NCBI GenBank assembly: GCA_001790855.1
Contig: MGDH01000018.1
Location: forward strand, 1-64,000
Length of the DNA: 64,000 bases
Source of the DNA: Candidatus Schekmanbacteria bacterium RIFCSPLOWO2_02_FULL_38_14
GTDB taxonomy: Bacteria > Schekmanbacteria > GWA2-38-11
Direction: 5' to 3'
The notes beneath the pieces are model-generated. The model was not told the origin of the DNA. It ran no database searches and saw nothing but the letters and a program-made list of their open reading frames with translations. This document shows positions 42,874 to 52,359 of the stretch, piece after piece. A program made the translations under genes and the position numbers. Numbering within the stretch: position 1 is the first letter of the stretch; each line of letters opens with the position of its first letter.

Positions 42874-43899
42874 CTAAAGTCCTTTTCCATTCTTGTTGTT
42901 TTCATAAGCCTTGATTATTTTTTTTATCAAATCGTGCCGTACCACGTCTTTTTCATCAAAGTAGACGAATTTAATATCCTCTATATCAGAAAGGATTTTC
43001 TGTGTTTCAATCAAACCAGAAGATTTTCCTTCTGGCAAATCAATTTGTGTAATATCTCCGGTAATTACTGCTTTTGAATTAGACCCTAACCTGGTTAAAA
43101 ACATTTTCATCTGCTCAGAAGTAGTATTCTGAGCTTCATCAAGAATTACAAATGAATCGTTCAATGTTCTGCCTCTCATAAAAGCCAGAGGTGCAATCTC
43201 AATTGAACCCCTCTCAACCAGATTTTCTATTTTTTCTTTATCAATCATTTCATATAAGGCATCATAAAGAGGACGCAGATAGGGGTGTACTTTTTCATAC
43301 ATATCCCCTGGCAGGAATCCGAGCCGTTCTCCTGCCTCTACTGCAGGTCTTGCTAAAATCAGACGGTTTACTTTTTTATTCATTAAAGCTGAAATAGCCA
43401 TTGCCATTGCAAGATAGGTTTTCCCTGTTCCTGCAGGACCTATTCCTATTACTATATCATAATTTTTGATTGCGTCTATGTATCTTTTCTGGTTGCTGCT
43501 TTTTGGTGAGATAGATTTCCTTAATGCCAAATGTATTTTTTCAAGAAAAACATCGTCTAAATCATCTTTAATGCTATCAGTGGCGGTGTGTGCAATGTGC
43601 CTGATGTTGGATTTGTTGATTTCTAAACCTTTTTCTGAAAGGTTATGCAGTTTTTTCAATGTATTGTATGCTCCATTGACAGGTTCCTCTTTTCCTCTTA
43701 GTAAAACAGTCCTGCCTCTTGCAAATATTTTTATCTTATAGGTATCTTCCAGAAATCTGAGATGCTCATCAAGAATTCCGTAAAGAACTTTTAGATTGGT
43801 GCTTTCTCCAAAATTTATCTTCTTTTCAAAATCCACTATTTTACTTAGATTGCCTCCTTGAACCACTATTAATTTACAGAGATTTTCAATGTTTGTCAA
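42874..43899 (-). CDS. phoH: PhoH-family ATPase
   Basis: 341 residues. The Walker A loop is GIGPAGTGKTYLAMAMA (about 154) and the Walker B region is SFVILDEAQNTTSEQMKMFL (about 250). FMRGRTLNDSF and ITGDITQIDLP are PhoH-specific. PhoH is an RNA-linked ATPase that partners YbeY. The frame starts with a TTG at 43899 that lacks a clear ribosome site. An AAGGAGG lies downstream, about 16 bases before an in-frame GTG near 43836, so the true start may be there. The N-terminal KH-like region (LRFLEDTYKIKIFARGRTVLLRG) would remain intact either way. Confidence 0.92.
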   Translation of the reverse strand: MTNIENLCKLIVVQGGNLSKIVDFEKKINFGESTNLKVLYGILDEHLRFLEDTYKIKIFARGRTVLLRGKEEPVNGAYNTLKKLHNLSEKGLEINKSNIRHIAHTATDSIKDDLDDVFLEKIHLALRKSISPKSSNQKRYIDAIKNYDIVIGIGPAGTGKTYLAMAMAISALMNKKVNRLILARPAVEAGERLGFLPGDMYEKVHPYLRPLYDALYEMIDKEKIENLVERGSIEIAPLAFMRGRTLNDSFVILDEAQNTTSEQMKMFLTRLGSNSKAVITGDITQIDLPEGKSSGLIETQKILSDIEDIKFVYFDEKDVVRHDLIKKIIKAYENNKNGKGL

Positions 43900-44149
43900 T
43901 TGGTATTTAGGAGCTTTGGATTACACAGATTTCTATCAGTTTGCCGAAAAAGTGCCTTTTTGACCGGGATTGCGGAGTAATGTCATTGCGAGCGAAGCGA
44001 AGCAATCCAGACGAGATTACCACGAGCCGATAAATCGGCTCTAGTGAAATGACCCTTTGGGTCAGATTGCTTCAGGGCTAAAGCCCTTCGCAATGACGGG
44101 CGAGGAAACAGATATTTTTAAAAGGATTCCTTTCAAAAATCATTAGGTC
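43900..44149. other. Repeat-rich intergenic region between phoH and adh
   Basis: No gene seen. It contains a composite TCATTGCGAG/CGCAATGAC element (43981-44097). Inside it are GAGCCGATAAATCGGCTC, ATGACCCTTTGGGTCA and GGGCTAAAGCCC hairpins. Confidence 0.75.
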
Positions 44150-44178
44150 TTGACACTGGATTGCCTTGTAAATATTAT
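44150..44178 (+). promoter_or_regulatory. Sigma-70-type promoter for the alcohol dehydrogenase gene
   Basis: TTGACA at 44150-44155, 17 bases, then TATTAT at 44173-44178. The ATG is 65 bases downstream. A near-consensus match by direct reading. Confidence 0.7.
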
Positions 44179-44242
44179 TAAAAAATCATAGGGTAAAAAA
44201 ATTTAAGTATTCAAACCACATTAACCCCTTGAAGCAACTGAC

Positions 44243-45241
44243 ATGAAAGCAATGGTTTTAAAGTCTTGCAGTCCAATTGAGCAAAACCCATTGGTAGAAG
44301 CAGAAGTTTCTGTTCCTGTGCCAAATGAGAATGAGGTTCTTATTAATATTAAAGCCTGCGGGATATGCCATACTGACCTGCATATAATAGAGGGGGAACT
44401 CCCCTCAAGAAAGCTTCCATTGATTCCAGGGCATCAGATAGTTGGCGTTGTTGAAGGGATGGGTGAAAGGATTTCAAGATTTAAAAAAGGTGACAGGGTT
44501 GGTATTCCGTGGTTAAACTCTGTATGTGGAAAATGCAGTTTTTGCAAAAAAGGAAAGGAAAACCTCTGCGACAATATCAGCTTTACCGGCTACAATGTGA
44601 ATGGAGGCTTTGCCCAGTATATTAGCATGAATGAAAGGTTTGCTTACCATATCCCTCAGGGATTTTCTGACCTTCAGGCAGCTCCTTTGCTCTGTGCAGG
44701 AGTAATAGGGTATAGAGCATTTAGATTAAGCGAAATTAAAGAGGGTGAGCGACTTGCCCTTTATGGGTTTGGCGCTTCAGCGCATATTGTAATCCAGATG
44801 GCTGTTTTTGATGGAATTGAAGTTTATGTTTTTACAAGAAACAGGGAACACCAGAGGCTTGCAGAAAAATTAGGGGCATCATGGGTCGGAACTGCAAAGG
44901 ATAAACCTCCTTCATTTTTTGACAGCGCTATAATATTTGCTCCAGCAGGAGAACTGGTAACTGAGGCTCTATGGTATTTGCAGAAAGGCGGAACTATTGC
45001 GCTTGCAGGAATACATATGTCTCCAATCCCTGAGATGGATTATAATCTGGTCTATAATGAAAGAACTATAAGAAGCGTTGCAAACAGTACAAGGCAGGAT
45101 GCTGAAGAACTTTTGAAAATTGCAGCAAAAATTCCAATTAAAACTGAGGTCGAGGTATTTCCTCTAAAAGATGCAAACCAAGCACTCCAGCACCTGAAGT
45201 ACAGCAAAATTCAGGGCGCCGGAGTGTTGGAAATCCCTTAA
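44243..45241 (+). CDS. adhA: Zinc-dependent alcohol dehydrogenase
   Basis: 332 residues, medium-chain dehydrogenase. The catalytic zinc ligands are in ACGICHTDLHIIEGELP and the GHQIVGVVEG segment. The structural zinc is held by CGKCSFCKKGKENLC. The dinucleotide part reads LALYGFGASAHIVIQMA, where the usual GxGxxG is GFGASA, and a tyrosine-rich AVFDGIEVYVFTRN follows. It is of the AdhA type that oxidises primary alcohols or reduces aldehydes with NAD(P)H. It has its own promoter and no operon partners. The G-F-G-A-S-A loop is slightly atypical but seen in this subfamily. Confidence 0.92.
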   Translation: MKAMVLKSCSPIEQNPLVEAEVSVPVPNENEVLINIKACGICHTDLHIIEGELPSRKLPLIPGHQIVGVVEGMGERISRFKKGDRVGIPWLNSVCGKCSFCKKGKENLCDNISFTGYNVNGGFAQYISMNERFAYHIPQGFSDLQAAPLLCAGVIGYRAFRLSEIKEGERLALYGFGASAHIVIQMAVFDGIEVYVFTRNREHQRLAEKLGASWVGTAKDKPPSFFDSAIIFAPAGELVTEALWYLQKGGTIALAGIHMSPIPEMDYNLVYNERTIRSVANSTRQDAEELLKIAAKIPIKTEVEVFPLKDANQALQHLKYSKIQGAGVLEIP

Positions 45242-45454
45242 CCCAAAAGTTATTGAGATATTGTAATTATAAATGATATCAAAATCTTTAATTCAATAAC
45301 ATATTGACATATCATTATTATAAATTAAGATTCATATCAGAAATTTATACCTAATTATTATTATTAGAAAATTCTAACTAAAAAAGTAAAAGTAGCTAAC
45401 AGATACTCTCCTTAAATATAGGAAATTTACCTAAAAGTTTAAAACTATCAATAT
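45242..45454. other. AT-rich leader before the PhnD-like/sensor operon
   Basis: 213 bases, very rich in A and T, with no gene and no palindrome of the dispersed families. It probably holds the promoter for the whole downstream plus-strand block. No clear -35/-10 pair stands out. Confidence 0.5.
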
Positions 45455-46384
45455 ATGAATCGTAAAATCATTTTATTTATCATCCTGTTTCCATTTATCT
45501 TGGGGTTGATATTCTCCGGGTGTAAAAAAGAGGAAGAAACTTATAAAAAAGTTCGCCTTAATGTTAAAGAAACAGAAGAAAATAGTCCTGCTGCTAAACC
45601 TCAAAAAAAACCGCTTCGTATAGCAATAGCGCCTGTAATCTCGCCAAAAGAAAGTTTTAATGTTTATAGTGACTTAATAGAATATATTTCCAAAAAAGTT
45701 GGAAGGTTGCCGGTTTTTATTCAGGGCAGTAATTACGCTGAGATAAATAATTTAGTCAGATACAGGCATTGTGACGTTGCCTTTGTATGCGATTATGCTT
45801 ATCTGCAAGGAAAAAAAGATTTTGGAATGGAAATATTAGTGGTTCCACAAGTGAATGGGAAGGCAAAATATCAATCTTATATTATAGTGCCAGAAAAAAG
45901 CACTATTAAAAGTTTTTGGGAATTAGAAGGAAAAAGTTTTGCTTTTGCTGACCCTTTATCAAGTTCTGGATATCTGTATCCCAAATACTTACTAAAAAAG
46001 AATGGAAAAACGCCTGAAACTTTTTTCAGCAAGACTATTTTTACATATGGACATGATAATTCCATTGAAGCTGTTTCTCAAGGGCTTGTAGACGGAGCTG
46101 CTGTAGATAGTTTGGTATACGACTTTATGGTTGCAAATAAAAAGACTTATAGAGTTAATGCAAAGATAGTTCATAAATCTCCTTTCTGGGCTTCACCACC
46201 AATAGTTATTCATCCTGCAATTAATCCTGAAACTCGCTCAATGTTGAAAAATGTTTTCCTCTCAATGCATGAGGATAAGGAAGGTAAATTAATTCTCCGC
46301 AGGCTTATGATTGACAGATTTGTGGCACAGAAGGATAAAGCATACGATTCAATTAGAAAAATGGCAAACGAGATAGGTTACTAA
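45455..46384 (+). CDS. PhnD-like periplasmic substrate-binding lipoprotein
   Basis: 309 residues. A lipoprotein signal ends in LIFSGC (lipobox). The mature protein is a type II periplasmic-binding fold of the phosphate/phosphite/phosphonate family: LRIAIAPVISPKESFNVYSDLIEYISKKVG, then DVAFVCDYAYLQGKK, FADPLSSSGYLYPKYLLKK and VDGAAVDSLVYDF. No ABC permease or ATPase gene is nearby. Instead a histidine kinase starts seven bases after its stop. Such orphan PhnD-like proteins often act as the sensing partner of a two-component system. The ligand (oxyanion or other) is unknown. It heads the respiratory gene block. Confidence 0.87.
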   Translation: MNRKIILFIILFPFILGLIFSGCKKEEETYKKVRLNVKETEENSPAAKPQKKPLRIAIAPVISPKESFNVYSDLIEYISKKVGRLPVFIQGSNYAEINNLVRYRHCDVAFVCDYAYLQGKKDFGMEILVVPQVNGKAKYQSYIIVPEKSTIKSFWELEGKSFAFADPLSSSGYLYPKYLLKKNGKTPETFFSKTIFTYGHDNSIEAVSQGLVDGAAVDSLVYDFMVANKKTYRVNAKIVHKSPFWASPPIVIHPAINPETRSMLKNVFLSMHEDKEGKLILRRLMIDRFVAQKDKAYDSIRKMANEIGY

Positions 46385-46391
46385 AACGAAA

Positions 46392-47849
46392 GTGAAAAAA
46401 AATATACTTTGGCTAAGGGAAAGAGTTCTCTCCGTTAGTATACGTATAAAAGTTATGGGGATTGCTTTAGGGATTGTTTTCCTTTTTGCATTAACCATTA
46501 TTTTCCAAATAAGAGAGAGTTTTGAAAAAGAGTTAAGAGAGGAATTGAAAACAAGTGGCATTTTTATTGCTAAAGAAATGACTTCAAGAAGTTCAGGTTT
46601 TATCTTAACTCCCAACCAGTTTGCTCTTAATCTGCTAATAAAAAACATATTTGAAAATAATGAAAATGTAGAGTATGCTTTTATTTTGTCCTCTTCAAAT
46701 GAAATCTTAGTCCATTCTTTTGAAAATGGTTTTCCAAAGGAACTCTTGGCAGTTAACAGGGTATCTCCTGGCAGTAAATTCCGTGTAGAGATGTTGGATA
46801 CTGAAGAGGGAATTATAACTGACGTAGCTGTTCCTCTCTTTGGAGGAAAACTTGGAACTGTAAGAGTTGGGATGAATGAAAAACATTTGCGGAATAAGCT
46901 TAATGCCATCACTTTACAGATTTTAATCGTTACAGCCATAGTTTCCTTGTTAAGTATTGGCGCAGCCTCTCTCTTAACCATAGTATTAACAAGGCCAATT
47001 ACTAATCTTGTTAGTTTTGTAAATGCACTTGGGAAAGGTGATTTCGAACAGAGAGCGAGAATATGGGCTGATGATGAAATAGGAAAGCTAAGTAATGCTT
47101 TTAACGATATGATTCAGAAATTGAAAAACTTCAAAACTGAATTAGAATTTAAAGAGGAAATGACGTCACAGCTTTTAAAAAAGGTTATTAATGCCCAGGA
47201 AGAAGAACGTAAAAGGATTGCCCGGGAATTGCACGACCAAACCAGTCAGTCACTCACATCATTAATGATAGGATTAAAGATATTGAAGTCAGCTAAAACT
47301 CTGGATGAAGTGACCAAGCGGTCTGATGATTTGCGGGAATTGACATCAAAGACACTGGAAGAAGTCCACGACCTTGCTATCCAATTAAGGCCTACAGTGC
47401 TGGATGATATAGGACTGGATATTGCTTTACAAAAATATGTTGCAGACTATTCCATGAAATTCAATATAAAAGTGGATTATCATTCCATTGGTTTTGACTC
47501 TTTTCGTCTTCCAACTGAAATAGAGATAGTCATCTATAGAGTTGTTCAGGAAGCACTCGCCAACATTTTAAAACATTCAGAAGCAAGGAATGCGTGCCTG
47601 CTTTTGGAAAACAGAGGTAACTTACTGAAAGTAATCGTTGAAGATAACGGAAAAGGATTTGATGTAAGAAAAGTAATGAGTTCAGAGATTGATGGAAAAC
47701 TTGGTTTGTTTGGAATGCAGGAAAGAATTAACTTAATAAGTGGAGATATTACTATTGAATCAACTCCGGGGAATGGAACTAATATATATATTACAGTTCC
47801 AATTGATAAAAAACTATCATATGAAAAAGATAAAAATACTTTTAGTTGA
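46392..47849 (+). CDS. NarX-type sensor histidine kinase
   Basis: 485 residues from a GTG at 46392. Two membrane helices (about 17-35 and 176-198) enclose a periplasmic sensor domain of about 135 residues. A HAMP domain follows (TRPITNLVSFVNALGKGDFEQRA). The HisKA_3 phosphoacceptor is KRIARELHDQTSQSLTSL (His at about 281). The C-terminal ATPase domain has VVQEALANILKHSEA, VEDNGKGFD and GLFGMQERI. This architecture matches NarX/DegS-type kinases. It overlaps the response regulator by 29 bases. With the upstream PhnD-like protein it probably senses a periplasmic compound and controls the respiratory genes that follow; this is inference from order. Confidence 0.92.
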   Translation: MKKNILWLRERVLSVSIRIKVMGIALGIVFLFALTIIFQIRESFEKELREELKTSGIFIAKEMTSRSSGFILTPNQFALNLLIKNIFENNENVEYAFILSSSNEILVHSFENGFPKELLAVNRVSPGSKFRVEMLDTEEGIITDVAVPLFGGKLGTVRVGMNEKHLRNKLNAITLQILIVTAIVSLLSIGAASLLTIVLTRPITNLVSFVNALGKGDFEQRARIWADDEIGKLSNAFNDMIQKLKNFKTELEFKEEMTSQLLKKVINAQEEERKRIARELHDQTSQSLTSLMIGLKILKSAKTLDEVTKRSDDLRELTSKTLEEVHDLAIQLRPTVLDDIGLDIALQKYVADYSMKFNIKVDYHSIGFDSFRLPTEIEIVIYRVVQEALANILKHSEARNACLLLENRGNLLKVIVEDNGKGFDVRKVMSSEIDGKLGLFGMQERINLISGDITIESTPGNGTNIYITVPIDKKLSYEKDKNTFS

Positions 47850-48480
47850 TGACCATGCTGTTCTTCGCTCGGGATTAAAGCTTTTATTAAACGCACAACC
47901 AGATATGGAAGTTTTAGACGAAGCAACAGATGGGTTGGAAGCAATAAATAAAGCTGTAAAACTCTTTCCAGACATTGTTTTAATGGATATATCTATGCCT
48001 GGTATCGGAGGTCTTGAAGCTGCAAAGCGAATCAAGGCAAAATGCCCTAAAACAAAGATTCTGGTTTTAACCATGCATGATGATGAAAAATATCTGGATG
48101 AGTTCCTGAGACATGGCGCTTCAGGGTATGTTGTAAAAAAGGCTGCAGATACAGAACTTACGGCTGCTATACGCGCTGTTAATAGAGGCGAAATAGCACT
48201 ACACCCCGCTGTAACCAAAAAACTTATTAATAATTATCTAAATATTTCCTCGCCTTCCAAAAAGAAAAATGGACAGCATGACCATTTAAGTGAACGGGAG
48301 CAGCAGGTATTAAAACTTATAGTTCTCGGCCATACCAACAAGGAAATATCAGAAGCCCTGTTTATAAGCATAAAAACTGTAGAGACTCACAGAACAAGAA
48401 TCTTGCAAAAGCTAAACCTGAACACAAGGGCTCAGCTTGTCCAGTATGCAATGGGAAAAGGTATTTTTAAAAAATCCTGA
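47821..48480 (+). CDS. NarL/FixJ-family response regulator
   Basis: 219 residues from the ATG at 47821; the longer frame to 47740 lies inside the kinase gene. The receiver shows IKILLVDDHAVLRSGLKLLL and FPDIVLMDISMPGIGG, with the phosphorylated aspartate, and LVLTMHDDEKYL for the switch threonine region. The C-terminal LuxR-type helix-turn-helix is LSEREQQVLKLIVLGHTNKEIS and KTVETHRTRILQKL. It should be phosphorylated by the overlapping kinase. Likely targets are the Qrc-like operon starting at 48652 or other respiratory genes. No binding site was identified. Confidence 0.93.
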   Translation: MKKIKILLVDDHAVLRSGLKLLLNAQPDMEVLDEATDGLEAINKAVKLFPDIVLMDISMPGIGGLEAAKRIKAKCPKTKILVLTMHDDEKYLDEFLRHGASGYVVKKAADTELTAAIRAVNRGEIALHPAVTKKLINNYLNISSPSKKKNGQHDHLSEREQQVLKLIVLGHTNKEISEALFISIKTVETHRTRILQKLNLNTRAQLVQYAMGKGIFKKS

Positions 48481-48651
48481 CAAACTCTTAAAACTTATTC
48501 TTTCAAAAACCAAGCCTGCTTTATCATGTTGTAAGGTTTTCCCCTACACAAAAATCAATGTTTTCCCCGATTGTAAATCTTCTGGTTCTCATATTATAAG
48601 TAATAAATATGAAATAAAAAATCTCACTTTTCTTTTTATAAGGAATAAATT

Positions 48652-49155
48652 GTGGGGAAAATCCTATCTACTTTCTTTATTCTTGTTTTTATAGCTTCAT
48701 TATTTTCATGCTTGAAAAGCTCAGAAGAATTACAACAGCCAATCAATTTTAATCACAAGAAACATATTGAGCAGGGAATTGAATGTGAAACCTGCCACAT
48801 ATACATAAAAGAAGAAAGCTTTGCAGGACTTCCAGAGCTTCAAACCTGCCTCGACTGTCATGGGAGTCCTATAACAAAAAGCACTGAAGAGGAGAAGATA
48901 AGGAATTTTGCAAAAAAGGGAATAAGTTTAGAATGGAAAAGAATATATAGGCTTCCTCAGCATGTATATTTCTCCCATAGAAGGCATGTAGCTTTTGCAA
49001 ACTTAGAATGTCAAGTTTGTCATGGCGCAATTGGAGATGCTGTGAAGCCTCCAACAAAGCCTTTAAAGATTTTGATAATGAATGATTGCATAGATTGCCA
49101 CAAGAGTTCCAAGAAAAGTAAGATAAGCGCTGATTGTATTGATTGTCATAAATAA
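48652..49155 (+). CDS. Pentaheme cytochrome c lipoprotein (QrcA/ActA-like)
   Basis: 167 residues from a GTG with an AAGGA site. The leader ends IASLFSC, a lipobox. Five CxxCH haem sites are seen: CETCH, CLDCH, CQVCH and two CIDCH. NFNHKKHIEQGIECETCH and VYFSHRRHVAFANLECQVCH give the bis-histidine partners typical of cytochrome c7/c3-like proteins. In the Qrc complex and in alternative complex III, a multiheme cytochrome of this type accepts or donates periplasmic electrons to the molybdopterin and iron-sulfur subunits. The gene order that follows matches that arrangement. It lies 170 bases after the response regulator. Confidence 0.88.
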   Translation: MGKILSTFFILVFIASLFSCLKSSEELQQPINFNHKKHIEQGIECETCHIYIKEESFAGLPELQTCLDCHGSPITKSTEEEKIRNFAKKGISLEWKRIYRLPQHVYFSHRRHVAFANLECQVCHGAIGDAVKPPTKPLKILIMNDCIDCHKSSKKSKISADCIDCHK

Positions 49156-49197
49156 AAAGATGATTACACAGATTATTTAGGAAGATTATACAGATTT

Positions 49198-51657
49198 ATG
49201 AAGAGAAGAAGATTTTTAAAGACATTGGGTGGAACATCAGCAGGGGTAGCACTCTCTTCTTGCACCAAGATAGAGAGTTTAAACAAAAAAATTGTAACTA
49301 TAATTCCTGCAAAAGAAGAAGTAGTAGTTCCTAAAGGAGTAGAGAAATGGGTGATTTCATCATGTGGGCAATGCTCTGGAGGTTGCGGAATTAAGGTAAG
49401 ACTTATAAATGAAAGAGCTGTAAAAATTGATGGTAATCCACTGCATCCTGTAAACCAGGGAACCCTTTGTCCTAAAGGACAGTCAGGGTTACAGCTCCTT
49501 TATAATCCAGACAGATTAAAAAGTCCTCTGAAAAGAAAAGGAAATAGGGGAGCAAATCAATGGAAAAAAATTAGCTGGGATGAGGCTGCTAAATTAGTGG
49601 TTGAAAAACTAAAAGAGATTCGAACAAATGGAAAAGCTCACCAACTAACTTTTCTATCAGGCGAATGTGGTGGTCTGATGAAAAGTTTGAGCAAAAGATT
49701 TTTAGAATCATTCGGCTCCCCAAATTATTTTGATATTTCTGGTTCAATGGATGGTAATGACCAGGGGCCCTCAGACAGTCTTTTTGCAACTCAGGGTATC
49801 AGAAAAAATCCAGTCTATAATCTGGAAAAAACTAAATTAATTCTTTCCTTCGGCTCTAATTTTTTGGAATCTTTTTCATCTCCTGTACAGATTTCCCAGG
49901 CATATGGCTATTTCAGGAGAGAAAGGACAGGCTCAAGAGCCAAACTTATCCAAATAGACTCCAGGCTTTCAGTCACTGGCGCAAAAGCTGACGAATGGAT
50001 TCCAACAAACCCGGGCACATTAGGCGCTCTTGCACTGGGACTCGCTTATATAATTATAAAAGAGGACCTTTATGACAAGGATTTTATAGATGAAGACAGT
50101 TTTGGTTTTGAAGATTTCAAAGATGATAATGGCACATTACATCAAGGTTTTAAAAGAATGGTGCTTGATGAATATACATCCGGTGTAGTCTCCAAAATCA
50201 CAGGAGTCTCAACAAATAATATAATAAGGCTTGCCAGAGAATTTGCCACAAATAAACCTGCTATTGCCATAAGTGATAAAATAGGAATATATGATCAGAT
50301 AGCAATTCATTGCCTCAATGCTTTATGCGGGAATATTGATGTTGAAGGAGGGGTTTTAGTACCTAGGGATGTCCCTCTTAAGAGCTTGCCTCCTTTTAAG
50401 CTTGATGAGATCTCAAAAAAAGGCTTGTCAATGACAAGGGTCGACGGAAGTAACCCGGAGCAATCTTCTGTTTTTTTTAACCCTTTTAAATTTATTATAG
50501 AAGCAAATGCAACAGGCAATCCCTATAAAATAGATGCCATTTTTATTTACAACTCAAATCCTTTATTTACTTATCCTGATAAAGAAAATTTGAAAAAATT
50601 CTTTGCAGAAATACCTTTCATCTTAAGTTTTTCCTCTTATCTTGATGAAACTTCAGAAATGGCTGATTTAATCTTACCAGATCACACCTATCTGGAAAAA
50701 TGGGAAGATGTCCAGACAAACACCCTGAACGGATACCCTGTTTTAGGAATAAGACAACCTGTAGTCAGCAAAATTAATGATACCATGCACACTGGTGACT
50801 TTTTACTGAAGGTTTCAAAAGAGATAGGGGGTCCGGTGGCGCAGGCTTTACCTTGGAATGATTTTAAAGATTTTCTTTCCTATAGCATTGAAGGAATTTA
50901 CGAAAATCAGAGTGGTAATATATTTGGACCAAAATTTGAAGAAGCATGGGTCCGCCTCCTTGAAAAAGGGGGATGGAGTATTCCTTTGCATTCATCTTTT
51001 GAAGAGTTCTGGAAAAAGGTATTAGAAAAGGGCGGCTGGTGGGATTCGATGTACTATTTTAATGAATGGAGCAGAATTTTTAATACCTTATCAGGAAAAT
51101 TTGAATTCTATTTTCAAACCCTGAAGAATGAGGTTGATAAAACAAAGGATGAAAGAAGAAAAGAGATATTTAAAATGTTAGGAGGGACTAAAGACAAAGG
51201 AAAAGAGGATAAAATATATATGCCCCATTATGAGGCAAAAGCAGAAACAAATGGAAAGAGTTATCCCTTTTATCTTAACGTCTATAAACTTATGTCGCTT
51301 TCAGGTTTAAATGTAACGAATCAGCCATGGCTTCAAGGAATTCTGGCAGTCAATGTTCCAATTAAATGGAATACATGGGTTGAAATAAATCCAGAAACTG
51401 CAAAGAAAATGGCTATATCTGAAGGAGACTTGGTTGTTGTAGAATCAATAAAAAGGAAAATAATTGTTTATGCTCATTTATATGAAGGTGCAATGCCTGA
51501 GGTAGTAAATATTCCTTTTGGGTTAGGGCATTCAGCAAATGGACGGTGGGCTAAAGATATAGGTAAGAATCCAGTTTCTATCCTGGAAGAATTTTCAGAT
51601 CCGTTAACTGGAAACTTCTTCAAAGATTACACACGGGTAAAAATCTATAAGGCTTAA
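49198..51657 (+). CDS. Molybdopterin oxidoreductase catalytic-type subunit (QrcB/TtrA/ActB-like)
   Basis: 819 residues. The leader has a twin-arginine motif RRRFLKTLGG and a possible lipobox (LSSC). An N-terminal [4Fe-4S] site is CGQCSGGC plus LCPKG (C56, C59, C63, C91). The molybdopterin domains follow, with LIQIDSRLSVTGAKADEWIPT and NALCGNIDVEGGVL. At the place where a Mo-ligating Cys or Ser is expected (after SFGSPNYFDISGSMDGND) there is no cysteine, so the active site is atypical. The C-terminal domain ends near LGHSANGRWA. It groups with QrcB, TtrA and the molybdopterin part of ActB, some of which are not catalytic. Its neighbours make a complete membrane complex. Substrate specificity cannot be deduced. 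Confidence 0.9.
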   Translation: MKRRRFLKTLGGTSAGVALSSCTKIESLNKKIVTIIPAKEEVVVPKGVEKWVISSCGQCSGGCGIKVRLINERAVKIDGNPLHPVNQGTLCPKGQSGLQLLYNPDRLKSPLKRKGNRGANQWKKISWDEAAKLVVEKLKEIRTNGKAHQLTFLSGECGGLMKSLSKRFLESFGSPNYFDISGSMDGNDQGPSDSLFATQGIRKNPVYNLEKTKLILSFGSNFLESFSSPVQISQAYGYFRRERTGSRAKLIQIDSRLSVTGAKADEWIPTNPGTLGALALGLAYIIIKEDLYDKDFIDEDSFGFEDFKDDNGTLHQGFKRMVLDEYTSGVVSKITGVSTNNIIRLAREFATNKPAIAISDKIGIYDQIAIHCLNALCGNIDVEGGVLVPRDVPLKSLPPFKLDEISKKGLSMTRVDGSNPEQSSVFFNPFKFIIEANATGNPYKIDAIFIYNSNPLFTYPDKENLKKFFAEIPFILSFSSYLDETSEMADLILPDHTYLEKWEDVQTNTLNGYPVLGIRQPVVSKINDTMHTGDFLLKVSKEIGGPVAQALPWNDFKDFLSYSIEGIYENQSGNIFGPKFEEAWVRLLEKGGWSIPLHSSFEEFWKKVLEKGGWWDSMYYFNEWSRIFNTLSGKFEFYFQTLKNEVDKTKDERRKEIFKMLGGTKDKGKEDKIYMPHYEAKAETNGKSYPFYLNVYKLMSLSGLNVTNQPWLQGILAVNVPIKWNTWVEINPETAKKMAISEGDLVVVESIKRKIIVYAHLYEGAMPEVVNIPFGLGHSANGRWAKDIGKNPVSILEEFSDPLTGNFFKDYTRVKIYKA

Positions 51658-51671
51658 TCAAGAGGTATTTT

Positions 51672-52358
51672 ATGGCAAAATGGGGAATGGTTATAGATTT
51701 GGATAAATGTACAGCCTGTCAAGCCTGCGTAGTTGCATGCCAGGCTGAAAACAACATTCCTATAGCAGGACCAAAAGAGACCCAGATGGGTAGGGCAATC
51801 CACTGGATAGAACTAATATCTCATATAGAGGGGGAGTATCCTAACACCAAAATCAAGCTTATACCCAGACCCTGTTTCCATTGCGATGAACCCCCATGTA
51901 TCAAGGTTTGTCCTGTAAGGGCTACTTATAAAAGCGAGGAAGAGGGAATAGTTGGACAGATATTCCCCAGGTGTATAGGCTGTCGTTACTGTACCACAGC
52001 ATGTCCTTATACGGTACGGTATTTTAACTGGGAAAAACCCGAATGGCCGGAAATGATGAAAAACCTTCTTAATCCTGATGTATCAGTGAGGCCAAAAGGT
52101 GTTGTTGAGAAATGCAGTTTCTGCTATCACAGGCTGGTAAAGGCAAGAGAAAAAGCAAAAGCAGAAGGAAGAGATTTCTCTCCTGATGAATATATACCAG
52201 CATGTGTCCAAACATGTCCAAGCAAGGCAATGTATTTTGGTGATTTAAGCAATCCCAACAGTAAAGTCTCAATTCTGGCAAGAACCAACAGAGCTTTCAG
52301 AATTCTGGAAGATTTGGGAACAGAACCAAAGGTTATTTATCTCTCGGAAGGGGAATAG
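51672..52358 (+). CDS. Four-cluster ferredoxin subunit (QrcC/PsrB/TtrB-like)
   Basis: 228 residues. Four [4Fe-4S] binding sets can be traced: CTACQACVVACQ, CFHCDEPPCIKVCP, CIGCRYCTTACP and CSFCYHR with CVQTCP. This is the electron-transfer subunit between the molybdopterin protein and the NrfD membrane subunit. There is no leader, so it would be exported with the Tat-bearing partner. AAGAGGT precedes the ATG by seven bases. The next gene starts one base after its stop. Its gene order is that of psr, ttr and qrc operons. Confidence 0.94.
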   Translation: MAKWGMVIDLDKCTACQACVVACQAENNIPIAGPKETQMGRAIHWIELISHIEGEYPNTKIKLIPRPCFHCDEPPCIKVCPVRATYKSEEEGIVGQIFPRCIGCRYCTTACPYTVRYFNWEKPEWPEMMKNLLNPDVSVRPKGVVEKCSFCYHRLVKAREKAKAEGRDFSPDEYIPACVQTCPSKAMYFGDLSNPNSKVSILARTNRAFRILEDLGTEPKVIYLSEGE

Positions 52359-52359
52359 G

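Noticed and set aside
48437-48694. 85-codon frame between the regulator and the pentaheme gene
   Set aside because: It overlaps both neighbours in a different frame and shows no signal, domain or ribosome site.
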